From the NCBI GenBank assembly GCA_015501075.1, contig JADNYJ010000034.1:1-64000 (forward strand): 64,000 bases of DNA. The letters run 5' to 3'. Below, piece after piece: positions 22,379 to 33,278 of this stretch (positions are counted from its first letter, which is position 1; every line of letters starts with the position of its first letter). The DNA is from Gymnopilus junonius. Taxonomy: Eukaryota > Basidiomycota > Agaricomycetes > Agaricales > Galerinaceae. The position numbers and the translations under genes are program-made. Under the pieces are notes generated by a model that was not told where the DNA came from, did not search any database, and saw nothing but the letters and a program-made list of their open reading frames with translations.

Positions 22379-23480
22379 ATGTCTGATCTAAGTTTTGAGC
22401 TTTCCATCTATGTCGGAAACATGATTTTCGCTGTGCTCTTTGGTAAGTCTGCGCCTTCTTCAGCTCGACGTATCCTCGTTGACGATGTTGCACAGGTATC
22501 CAGGTCTACATGTGCTTTCATGCATCATATCTTATGAGTCGAGGTCCTCCAAGTGAACGAAGAAAAAATAATTTCTACATCGCCTACAGTGTAATCATGC
22601 TGATTCTCACCGCCATTTCGCTTAGAATGAATGGGCAGTTAATGTGGACCAACCACAGAGACTACCCTGGCGGCTCACTAGCATACTACTTTGCTACAAG
22701 CTCAGTCTGGTTTGAAGTCTTCGCAGCTGCCGCCGTGATTCTACAGAATTATATGAATGACGCACTTATGGACAGTATTGGTTCGAAAGGCGATTCCACC
22801 GATTCTGACGGTTGGGCAAGGACAGTTATATCGGTGTTATATTGTTTGGGACGGCAATTTATATGTTATTGTTTTGCCATCCTTGATGTTCCTTGGTTCG
22901 ATTGGTAGGTTAGTATCATTCAGTAGGACGAATGAGAATTCTTACTTGACTCGACAGCGCTTTCTGTTCTGTCTCTTGTCCAAAGCGCGCTGTTTCTATT
23001 CACACTCGACTAGCAATTTCGCCGTCCCGAGGATATCACTGACGACTGGGCTCAATCTCGTCGTTGCTTCATTGGAGGCCGAATTACTTTCTTCACCTGG
23101 AAATACAGAGGTTTGCTATCTAGTGCGAGCTCTTCTCAACTACACACCGGGTTAAGGCTACTCTGGTTGAGTCCGCCCTACCAATGAGTGTCTTTGGAAT
23201 CGTTTTGGCCGTTTTCTTTGGAAAGAGTCTGGCTGCTGATATAGCCTGTTCTGATGTTTGGGCAGGATTAGTCGTGGGTGAAAATGACTTCTTAGAAGAA
23301 CACTTACTCAGTGATAAACCTTGTTGATAGGCTATTGCCCCTCAGCTCATTATCCTGAGGGTCGCCATGGGCCGTGCATGGATGAGGAATCCAGCATCTC
23401 ATTTTGTTACATCGCACTCAATTGCCTTCGGCGGTGATTCTGCAAAGGCCATATTAGAGGAAGGTATCAATATCATATAA
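22379..23480 (+). pseudogene. Multi-helix membrane protein gene, frame-broken
   Basis: A basidiomycete membrane protein of unknown function. Exon 1 (22379-22442) has MSDLSFELSIYVGNMIF. Exon 2 (from 22496) carries VYMCFHASYLMSRGPPSERR and a series of hydrophobic helices, reaching LQNYMNDALM. The next exon has LYRCYIVWDGNLYVIVLPSL. Then LSLVQSALFLFTLD, NFAVPRISLTTGLNLVVASL and GRITFFTWKYRG follow, then TLVESALPMSVFGIVLAVFF and, in the last exon, APQLIILRVAMGRAW. That order matches a large agaric family of seven-helix proteins. Three shifts are needed to keep these blocks in frame: two bases near 23009, one near 23072 and one near 23155; without them a TAG ends the frame. Either a decayed gene or consensus errors as in VPS11. 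Exon borders in the middle are approximate. Confidence 0.6.
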
Positions 23481-24849
23481 AAAGAAACAACAACACAAAT
23501 AACCCTTGGCACCCAACGAATTCCCACTCTCAATCTATCGGAACTCGGTTGATGGAACAATTGAAAGTTCTGGTTGTTGTTGACGAAGATCCTCTCTGAT
23601 CCCGTTTAGTTATTCTAGACATTCACAAACTTCAGGCTGAAGAACGTCATTATTCTTGGTCCGAACTGAACACGTAGCCAGTAATATAAAGCCCCAAGAT
23701 CTACAGCCTTTTCTTGTCGAGAGTTCCCGAGAGAGTATGTTTTGTTCTAGTTTCCGGTATTTTTTGAGGCCCTCTTGTGTTCGATTTAAATTAATTCGTG
23801 AATGAACATCATTTTCAAACTGTTAATGACATGAAGAAAAAATATTTTGGATACCACATACATAACTTTGAGCCTCAACGTGAGCTGAGTGAACGATTTA
23901 GACGGTAACACAGGAGCTCAGTCAAGTGAGTGAAATATTTAGTGCAAGATGTCCAAAGGTATCAACGGCAAAATCCATTGGGTTAGCATGAAGTATTTGA
24001 AAGTGGAGTAGGAAGTTTATGGGAAAGTCGAGAATAACCCACAGCTGGCAGATGAAAGGAGAGTGAGAGTCAAGGGAGAGTACAAGAGAGGGCGATAATA
24101 ACCGGCGAGGTCCTGAATAACCGGTTGCAGTATGTTGCCGGTTTCTTACATAATCAAGGTTTTTTCTCCCAAGTTGCCTCGAGTTTCTTAGACTTTCTTT
24201 CATCGCAACTCTTGACCCAGTCTACGGCTTGGGCGATTCCATCTCTGTGATTTGCTGCTTCCAGCCCTGGGTATCATTGAATACCCGAAGAGAAGAAATT
24301 GAACAGCTACATTTGGATTCTTCTTGAAAGTTGGATATTTGAACGGCTGTTCAGTATTGTGGAACGACTGATACTGTCACATATTATTGCTCAGGCGGCG
24401 GGCTCGCTGAAAAGCTTGCTTTACTTCAGAAGGTCTGTCTATAATTCGCCTTTTCTTTGCTCTTAACTAATTGATGCCTCAATTTGAAGCCCTACTTGCC
24501 TCTAGCGTGCTTTACAATTGTGCATCGTCATAATATCCCATTTGAGTCGAACCGAGTCCTGCACAGGTACCAATACGTTGCCAGTGCGAACTCGCACGAC
24601 CATCGCTGACTTTGAGCAGCTCTTTCACCCTACAATAACTTCTCTCGCCTGTGGTGCGTTTCTTCTTTTCTCTTCCTTTATTCTCAGGCATTGATGTAGT
24701 ACAGGTTCGTCGCCGCCAGCAAAGCCGGATGCCACTTGTATCACGAACACTCGTTGGATGTTTCTCGGGTGCCTTAGGTTACCTTCTCAAGAGTAACCGC
24801 TACTGGCAGCCCCAGAGGCGCAAATTCTCATCCAAACGCAAGCTTTAAG
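23481..24849. other. Intergenic stretch, nothing recognised
   Basis: No frame with family motifs and no terminal repeats were found. A frame at 24651-24848 directly precedes the VPS11 relic but does not resemble VPS11. Confidence 0.35.
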
Positions 24850-25860
24850 CTTCCAAATTCAAACTCAAATGGTTCCAATGGAGTGCCTTTGGACCTGACC
24901 ATTGCCTTAAGGGTACTTTAAGCACACGTCATATTTGGTCAAATTATAAGTGACATAAAGAGTATCTGAGTCTATGGATTGAGAACGCGGAGATGGGAAA
25001 TGCGTATTTAAGAGGTTGGAGACTGGGGCTGTGAGTATCTTTCTTTTTCCTGGTTTCTTTTTTCCATTTCTACTTTTTTTTTTCGTGTTTTGGGAGCAAG
25101 TTGTCTTACTGACATATATTTGTTTGCTTCTTTTCTATGTAGGAGCGATACGCGATACCCTCCCACAAGAAATAACGCAGCTACCTACGCCTTCCCTCGG
25201 AGAGGATCGTTGCATGACGTCGCCTCGTCTACTAGCACTTCCACCCCCGATTAGTGCGACAACCGTCATCATTCCGCCTCAAACTGCCTCGTCTGTCCTC
25301 AACTCTGTACCTGGATAGGCTAGCTTGTCTTTCCTGTCCATCGGTAAGACAAGTACACTTTATGGTTTCGCCGCCCCGAAAAGACTGTTACCGGGGATCT
25401 ATTTCCCGCACTTCGTGGGCCATATGGACCATTTTATGAGTTTCCTCGAGACGTTGAGGAGGCGGCGGCAGAGTGTGGATGATCAGGCTCTGGAATCGAT
25501 GTGCTCGTATGAGAAGGAGAAGAGTGAAGTTGAGTTAAGAGATCTAGAATGTATGTTCATGTCTTTCTATGTTAATTCCCGATTTGCTGACGTAATTAAT
25601 TCAATTTTTTCATGGTGAAGGTGGCTCGACTGTCTTCGACAACTAGACCTTCCCAGTGTACATTCTATGTTTTGCAGGTGTATGGCAGACAACGGCATCA
25701 TTCGCCAGATTGGGTCCAACAACTAGAACTTGGCGGATCAGCGTGATGTATTCCTTGTTGAGGTGCAGGAAAGCGGGTTTGAGCCTCTCGCGGCTGCTTT
25801 TAGGAGGGGTGGGTTAATAGTTGGCCCACGATGAAGGATGCAGTTGTGTAATTGTGACTA
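24850..25860 (+). pseudogene. Decayed, internally deleted segmental copy of VPS11
   Basis: Fragments follow the parent gene in order. First come remnants of the exon 8 region (24850-25030: SYLVKL-type codons, then HKEYLSLWIENAEMGNAYLR against HEEYLRIQIEDAG). Next is an intron-like stretch ending in a TAG acceptor. Then come ALPEETTQLL-like and TSTSTPPP-like parts of exon 9, IYFPHFVGHMDHFMSFLET (25400-25460), and an exon 9/10 intron relic still containing GATTTGCTGACGTAAT. Last is the C-terminus MADNGIIRQIG and ADQRDVFLVEVQESGFEPLA. Stops and frame breaks are many, the RING is destroyed, and most of exon 9 is deleted. Because intron sequence is kept, the copy arose by DNA duplication, not from mRNA. 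Confidence 0.8.
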
Positions 25861-26093
25861 GTTGGCCATGGTTAGATATATCACTTTCTTGTTTGAATGG
25901 ATTCTTGTTGTTCACAAGATTCCATTCGCTGCGTCCATTTTCAAGCTCCTCCAAGGCAGATAACCCAGCCGATTTGGAGCAAATTGCGTCAATTTTTCGA
26001 CCGTCTCATGGAAAAGAAAAAATTTCGTTTATCTTGGAAAGGTATTGTACATTGAGATTTGCTATCCAGTAGACATGAAAAAGTCTGTCAGTC

Positions 26094-27803
26094 TCAATAT
26101 CTTACTCTAGAGCAAGACCAGTTCCCATCTAAATCCTTTTCCCAACGTATTTCATTCTTCTGGCGTGCGCCAATCACCACCTCATGTAAAGTTGGATAAT
26201 GAATCGAAAGAGTTTTAAATATTAACTCGGCGATGAACCCTAGATAGAGGATGTGTTGAAATCTATTGTCGAGAACGTATAGAGAGTCTGGATCTTGAGG
26301 AATTTCTGGAAGGTGGAGATACCAATTATTCACCTCCAAAAAGAGTGTTTCGAGTCTGGGAGGAATAACAATTTTTTTGTGGGCAATCCAGTGCAAGACA
26401 CGCTTTCACAAATTTAGAATGGCAAGTGTAGAGAAGAATTTGACTGGAAAACTTACCACATAGACGTTGAATAGGTAGATTTGGGGGAAATGTTTAGCGC
26501 TACTGCCCTTATCTTCTTCCGGATCCACAAACCAACCTTTCAGTAGAATCTGGTCCATAACAGCGTCCTCAAAAGGCACGTCAATGGGATCTTGGCAAGG
26601 GAACACTTGCTTCCAAGTGTCCAATTGCAATCCTAGTTGGGAGAGTTGTGGAAAGTGAGTGGTGATTGAATCCATAAGCTCAGGAGTCAGCGCCATATCG
26701 ATGTGAAGATCGCAGATTGGGCCTGTACTCTTCGAGAGGTTAGCAAACAACTTTCTCAATTGTTCACTCGTTCGTGTTGGCCCTATCCATTTGTCCGGTT
26801 GCACCAAAATAACCTTCCTAACGGGTCGTTTTGGGACAAAAATTTCAACCTCTGCGTCATATCCCGTAAAGGAATTCAAATGCGGGATTGTGGAGGGCGG
26901 AAGTGGAGGAATTGTCGTGGGCGTCACATGGCTACGAATCCCAAAATCGGCATTAATAGAACTGAGCTTTGGGCACTTCTCAAGAAAAGGTTCAAGAGTA
27001 GATAATTCGTGCGAATGAAGTTGGAAAGACAGATGCTTCAGCTGCTTTAAAGTTTTTTGATTGGCAAAGCTTCGGAAAAGCTTGGGGCCGTAGGCGCGGG
27101 ACAGTATTTTGAGTTCCTCGAGGGCTTCTCCTGAAAATACCTCCAGGCGTTTTGCGGTCCCGATCGGATTGGAATCATGTACTTTATTGTCGATTAAAAG
27201 CTTTCGCACTTTGATGAGAGGCTTCGAAACGTGAGCTCCGAATTTGACAGAAAAAAGCGACAATTGTTCTAGCTGAGGAAGGGTAGCAAGAGCAGATAGT
27301 AGCTTCTTGTCCAGATTCTTGTTGAAGCGTATGTCGATCTCATTTAGGTAAGAAAATAGTGGTACGCAGTTCATAAACGTCTCCAGGTACATGTCGTAGG
27401 CATCCTTCGCAGACTTGGCGACCATTTCATCCGTGCGAGGAGCGAGCTTTAGGGAATGAGCCAAGGTAAGCTTGCGAACTAGGGCTCTCCGTCGGTCATC
27501 CGCTATCAGTCCTAGGAAGTGGCCTTCGTGTTCCGTGAACTCTTGTAATTGCTTGGCCATGTCTCCAAAAAGACATTTCTTATTGAAAATGAATTTCAGC
27601 GAGTATGTGATTGATTTCAGAATGAAGGGAAGACATATGTCGTGGAAGAGATGGCACGTCCTCGCCAGATTTTTGTGATCCTTCATATCCAGGAGCATAA
27701 AACACTCCCTCCATATTTCATAAGGAAAAATTGATGCGTATTGCTTTGGTCCGGCTTTGTTCTCATCGAGAACGAATGTTAGAGAAGGGGAGTGTCTTGA
27801 CAT
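26094..27803 (-). CDS. F-box protein, second intact member (551 aa)
   Basis: Exons 27803-26457 and 26402-26094, with a 54-bp intron (GTAAGT...AAAG) at the position used by the cluster family. Residues ~24-65 form the F-box (FPYEIWRECFMLLDMKDHKN, then LARTCHLFHDICLPFILKSI). The leucine-rich middle includes LKHLSFQLHSHELSTLEPFL and PPLPPSTIPHLNSFTGYDAE, matching PPLPNSAAPLLTSFSGPD of the 585-residue protein. The DPIGGG motif is absent, replaced by KHFPQIYLFNVYV at the exon end. It is thus a distant paralogue on its own branch. Expected role: substrate receptor of an SCF ubiquitin ligase, target unknown. ATG 27803 is the first in frame and gives a short N-terminal tail before the F-box. Confidence 0.82.
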
Positions 27804-29289
27804 GCGTTAAGGTACTCGTAACGGAAGAAATTGTAGGGCAGAGGCGGCAACCTGTGAACGAAAGCTTTGCTGTGGCGTTCAGTGAGCTTTAAATGGTCTT
27901 TCACTGAGCGTGGCACAGCATACCGAAGATATATTTTCCCCTCTGTACAGGCCACTGTTTCCTTGCGAACAATGAGAGGGAGATGTCAGGGCTAGGAAAT
28001 GAAGCACCGCCCAGACCTAGAGAACATGAGGAATGAACGAGGAGATGAGAACTGGATATGCCGCAATGATCCAGGGACTCTGAAAGCTTAAGTAGTGTCA
28101 TTATACTCACGTGATCAGGCACGAGGTAATGAAATCGCCGACCGGATCCGGACTGCCTCGGTTACAAGACGAGCGCTTAAATAGGCATGGGGGTTCTACA
28201 GAGCCGAGACCCAAGGAAACAGGAAAGTTAATGATACAGGCGAAGTCTAGACAGCTGCTACTAATGGTAAGTCCTCAATGACGTGGCTACTATTATTTCA
28301 TGAACCTGCTTCCCTTGCTTCATGGGCCCTGAGCAATTGAATAAATGGTAAAGTCAGACTGGCTTTCAGATCTCGGCTTGACCAAACGTCAACGCGTCAC
28401 CGCGTCATCGGGAAGGCCTTCGGGACCAGTGGGAATCTTCCTTATCGGACGCATTAACAATCAGTATGTCCGGTGTTCTAAACTTCCATGGCTTAAGAGA
28501 ATCGGGGAGAATGGCGATTACCTTCCAGGGTAAAATGAAGGTTAGGAATCTTCGTCAATCCCGTGCGCCTAGAATGGCCCATCAGTTGGCACTGGCTGTA
28601 TAACATCCTTTGTTATTCAGTCGTTTTCAATTACTGCAGGCGATGCGGACGTCTTGAGACCCAGGTAATATCCTTTCCGTCACCTCAGGTGGCTCTCATT
28701 ATATCCTGCGCCGTAAAATACACTTCAGACAGCTTTCGCAGACTCTCGCTGCTTAAATCCAAACCCGAGTTATTCTCAGTCACATACTCAGCCTCGTCGT
28801 CTATAGTACTAGAGTAGTAATGATTCCTGGTCCTACACGAAAAACTTATTCAATGCTAGTCTGCTTAATATTTTAATGACTTACCGCCGGATTTGAGGCG
28901 CACATGTTGACATAAGTGGATGCATAAATTACTATTCTCCTTTCCCGTGCCATGAAGGCTCTGCATATATGCGGAATTGTATCAAAAAATCGCAATATTG
29001 ACAATGGTTAAATCCGTATGGGATCATGTAAACACAGACTTGATCGGATAAATAGTTGTAGCACCAGTGACGACCCTTTCCTTATCACTGTATGCGATAA
29101 AAATAGCACACGAAGCTGTTGCAGGCGTTCATTTTAACTGGACGTATCATCCCACCTGCTTGAGGTCCGCTGGCAGTGCCTATATGACTCTCCTTCAGAG
29201 TGACCACCATTGGATTCACCCGATTCCCTTCCATCCTTGCTTTAGTTTTTTTTTTCTCCCCCGCTTCCAGACGATCCAGACTACCAGAT
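27804..29289. other. Intergenic stretch, nothing recognised
   Basis: Only short frames without motifs. It includes the upstream regions of the F-box gene (minus) and the small HSGTQTI gene (plus). Confidence 0.4.
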
Positions 29290-29839
29290 ATGCTGGATAT
29301 GGGTGGCGAGAACGATGGCGAATTCCAGATCACCTCCACAACGAGCTCAACATCAAGTTGGGTAGATATAGCTCCAGATCTACGGAGCCCAGAGAAGTCT
29401 GAAAGGGTCACTCGGGATCTAATAGAGATGATAAAGCAGTCGAATTTAATAGCACAAAAGAGGTTTCAAGAGACGTTTCTCGAAGAAGACCCTCCTGAAC
29501 ACGAAGACGCAAAGCTTATAGCCGCTGGAAATATCACCAATTTTTATTATATCCATCATTCGGGGACTCAAACAATCTATGGTGTGTTTTCTGTCAACGA
29601 TCCGTGTGACGAAATACTAATAGTAAATGCTTGAAATCAGGTAACAATTATCATGATAGCTTGAAGCAAGGCGACTCGTACCTGGGTGCGATTAATAATG
29701 GTGCTGCAGGTGGTAGAGGAAACGTTAATGAATTCATTAACAATGGAATGGTAAATCCTTGTAAGAAAATTTTGTTGGGTAATTGGAAGCCTACTAAGTA
29801 CTGATACTTCCTTTTCCTTTCCAGTCAAGCACTGGGTAG
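29290..29839 (+). CDS. Small protein of unknown family with HSGTQTIYG-NNYHD motif (copy 1)
   Basis: Three exons (29290-29581, 29641-29750, 29825-29839) give about 138 residues. The N-terminal half is Ser/Thr-rich then charged, with a probable helix (RDLIEMIKQSNLIAQKRFQE). The conserved part is ITNFYYIHHSGTQTIYG, split by intron 1, then NNYHDSLKQGDSYLGAINNG and AAGGRGNVNEFINN. The second copy 800 bp downstream shares this block and the intron position. The Gly/Asn/Gln-rich, alternating pattern recalls short amyloid-forming motifs of fungal signalling proteins, but it does not match the RHIM or the HET-s motif, so this is only a resemblance. In the same frame beyond the stop, EIEYDLDDQIKRAKIRIEEK matches a charged segment after copy 2, so the original protein was longer and copy 1 may itself be truncated. 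Confidence 0.5.
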
Positions 29840-30311
29840 ATTTAACTCCGATAGGAAATCGAAATCGAATACGACCTCGATGATCAGATCAAGCGAGCTA
29901 AAATCCGAATAGAGGAAAAGCAAAGAGGACTCGACCGATTCACAGTGGACGTCGGGGAAGTCAAAAGGCGTCATTCGATTTAAGGCCGAGTTTGAGTGGT
30001 GGTTGAATTCATTCGATTATTTATTACTTCCTACATAGATTAATGTCAAACGAGAGGCGCACAAAAAATTTAGAGTCAAGGAGATTTCTGTAATAATTTA
30101 GGACGACGTAGCTGACACATCTAATGATCTGAACAGCTGATGGATAGGACAGTTATCCAATAAAATCTCAGAGTCTATCTCCTTGATCACCGTCGATCAT
30201 CAGGAATCCTGACTTCCTTAAACTACTTTCCTCTCTTTTCCCAGCTTGGTTCCGTGGACATTCAAAGGATCCATACTTCTCTAACTAAAGTAGTTCCTAT
30301 GTCAGCCAACA

Positions 30312-31148
30312 ATGGCTAGAAGATACGATCAGACAAGATCCACCGAAGCACCGATGGACTGTATGTTTACTATGACTCGACCAGTCCTCCCTGCTTGGTC
30401 GTCTCCCAATGGCACGCCCATTTCCAATTTAAAAGCTCCTACTATCAAAGGAGCACAGGATGCAACACAACTATCACCACCATTCTCCGAGCATTCTTCA
30501 TGGAGATCATCGTCCGCTCCGGTTCTCGGAGGGTCAAATCCTTTCAGTTTCTCACCGACTACGGAGAGCTCAATTACGGTCGATATGGAGACGACTTCCA
30601 GGGCACACGCAACCGCCAACGTCAACATTGACGATGATTCAAACAAAGACCCTGATGGATCTGCCGGTGGCCAGACTAAAATTACCAGGAATCACTAATC
30701 TGTACTATGTCCAGCATTCAGGGACTCAAACGATCCTTGGTGCGTGTTCTACATAAATGGTTTTGATTTTTCCTTTTTGGTGGAAGGGTGAATAACAATA
30801 ACTTACTAACGCTTTATGTATTTGTATCGTTGATCAGGAAACAATTACCATGATCAAGTCACCCAGGACGATTCGTTTACGAGCGATCAGTCATAGTACA
30901 ACTGGGGGCAGGGAAAATGCGAATGAAGTGAGAAACACCCACTCGGAATTTATAGGCCAAAGTCGAAGTGAGGAATTACAGAATACATTTCTGTCCGAGT
31001 CGCCGACCGACCAATATCATCATCATACGTATTAATTAATATCTTGAAGATGAACACATCGCGGACTTGTCCAAAATCGAATACGAACTCGACAAGCGGA
31101 TCAGACAAGCTGAAAGACGGGGTGCAGGAGAAGAGGATAAAGCTTGAG
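30312..31148 (+). pseudogene. HSGTQTI-GNNYHD family, copy 2 (frame-broken)
   Basis: ITNLYYVQHSGTQTILG (30688-30738) is followed by an intron with GTGCGT donor and ATCAG acceptor at the same place as in copy 1. Then come NNYHDQVTQDDSF and, in a shifted frame, TTGGRENANEVRN, which mirrors AAGGRGNVNEF of copy 1. Further on, IEYELDKRIRQAERR repeats the charged segment seen downstream of copy 1. At least two frame breaks separate the parts and the N-terminal portion is in another frame. The two copies are direct tandem duplicates. Confidence 0.5.
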
Positions 31149-33278
31149 CGGCTAGAAAGAGTGACTGAGCACGAACTATCGCACAAGCTGAGAGACGCCT
31201 GGAGGAGAAGCAGAAAAAGCTTCAGGAGGTCCAGACTCGGAGTGCGCTGCACTGACAAGAAGGGAGTTCATTACATAAATATAAATATATATTATAGAGT
31301 GTAGAGTACAGACGCCTTACTGCCGAGGCAGCTAGAGGGATGGCACATCGCTATCGCCTCCTCGAGCAAGGAAATTTTTTTTTTTGAAAAAGGCTCAAGG
31401 GCACCAGAATTCTTCAGATAGCATAACAGATATTCAATGGCGCCTATTCGTTCAATCTACGAACAAACGAAAATATAGAGAACGAGCAGGAAACCGGTGA
31501 ATATCTGCATATGTTGGGAGATGAGCGGGAAGCCCTTGATTCCGTCTATGGCAAATACACATCTCGGCGAGTCGTATGGAATGGTGACGACCACCACTTA
31601 CTTAACGGTCATTTAAATCTTAAAGGAGGCTGGAAGATACAAAGTTAACCCCAGCCGCGCGTATTTGGCGTTCAAAGAAAACTCTGGATTCTCCCAACAA
31701 AATAACTAGTTTACCGCCATTATTCATAATATAGATGAATTGATGACGAGTAGATTGGAATTGAGTCCAGAGTGGGTGGACAGTGTTTAGCCTTGAAAAA
31801 CGAGCCTTGGGTTGCGATTGGTGGTTAACTTGAATGCTATCTGTGCCATCGGCTACAGATGGGTATTTAAGCCCACTGGATTGGAGTACATCTCAAAAGT
31901 AGCAAACAGTAAGAGTCATCGGAGTTGCAATATTTCTAGGTTGGATCGGAATAGCTCCTCGTCGGTCAAGCCAAGAGTAGGAACCTGAATATCTTCAGAT
32001 GGGGATCCAGAGTGTCCAATAGGAAATCTGCGGCCTTTATGGGGTGGGTGTTTGCACTCAGGTTCCTATATATTTCAAACGAGGGTGAAAAAGAAAGAGA
32101 GAGAAAATGGCATTAATTCCAAGTGCATCCTCAACTTGAAAAAAAGACAGAGGGTCACACAGTCAAAGTCAAACCGACCGCGTCGAACAACGGCACATTG
32201 TATAAAGACTAAAAAAACCCTGGAACTCCACTGATGTTTAATGATTAATGACTGGTGATAGTTGATAGTTGATAGTCTCGAATCCCTGAACTCCAGCCGC
32301 CTCATCTGCCTCTATCGCATTGCGGGTAAAGGGTGATACATAATATGATAAATTATCCTCATGCAAATGACGAGGCAGAAGACATGGAAGTATGGGGAGA
32401 AGAGACTAGTAGGGTTTGGATGGAGAGGGTGAGGGTGATGGTGTACTGGTTGACTTGGATGGGAGAAGGTTGGGATAAAGAGAAGCTAGGCGCCGGACAT
32501 GCGTTTTGAGTGATCGAGTAAAGGAAAAGGAAAAAGAAAAGGAAAAAAAGGAAAGGAAAAGCTCGACACCGCAAGGGATGCCTTCGTTCATAGGGCCAAT
32601 GTAAGCAAACACGCGGATATCCCAGGAGAAAAAAAAATCTGCCCTCTTGTCTCTCATCGCATTTAGTTCACCCTGATGGATCCTCGGCCTGAAAATCGAT
32701 GAGCTCTCTCGCTCGGACGCTTGCTCTCTAAGGAATGAATTGGGATGGGTGACAAGGGGTAGAAGGTGAGGTCATAATAATGATGAAAGGCGTAAATTAA
32801 AGGTTTTGATTTCGGAGCAGAGAAGCTGAGGTTTCAGTGGACAGAAGAGAGACAAGAGTTATGCTCTATGCTTTGGGTCCCGGCGAGGTCTATGCACATC
32901 AGCAGGTAAACATTTCATCGTGTCCCATCTCGTACTAGCACATTGTCCAGTGCACGCAGTTATGGGCACGAACAGCAATAGATGGAGCCAGAGATGATGG
33001 GTGGATGATGTCGAGGGATAACTTAATTAACGGCTGCATACTAGACAGCGGATAAAAAGCGGAACTTGCACTCGGAAGAAGTACAAGAGAACGTGTCAAA
33101 GAGAATGCGCCAGCAGTATAAAAGGGCTTTGATGTACGCTGCGCAAAGGGTGCGCAAGCGGTGGTGAGAGAGTGTGTGTGTGACAGATCCGTGACCAGAC
33201 AAGACGCTTTCCCGGAATCTGTCACCGTCCCCGCCGTGTATATCTTCCGGATCTCCATCTTATGAACGCCCACAAGAA
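31149..33278. other. Long intergenic stretch, nothing recognised
   Basis: Contains poly-T and purine-rich runs (31370-31386, 32520-32565) that create several low-complexity open frames. No motif, splice pattern or terminal repeat supports a gene or element. Confidence 0.4.

Noticed and set aside
23100..23160. A 47-bp intron between GTTTGC and TTAAG in the membrane protein gene
   Set aside because: Phase does not fit the following TLVESALP frame, and the stretch reads through as GLLSSASSSQLHTGL, which fits the family loop better with a one-base deficit.
24540..24565. GGTTCGACTC on the minus strand as a possible tRNA
   Set aside because: The bases around it do not form a five-pair T stem and no A box was found at a suitable distance.
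29590..29760. Calling the GTQTI-x-GNNYHD block a RHIM or HET-s amyloid motif
   Set aside because: The order of residues does not match the RHIM core (hydrophobic-Gln-hydrophobic-Gly) or HET-s repeats; only the composition is similar, so it is listed as a resemblance.
32359..32657. Overlapping minus-strand open frames rich in Phe/Ser/Pro
   Set aside because: They result from purine/pyrimidine runs; low complexity, no splice or family support.
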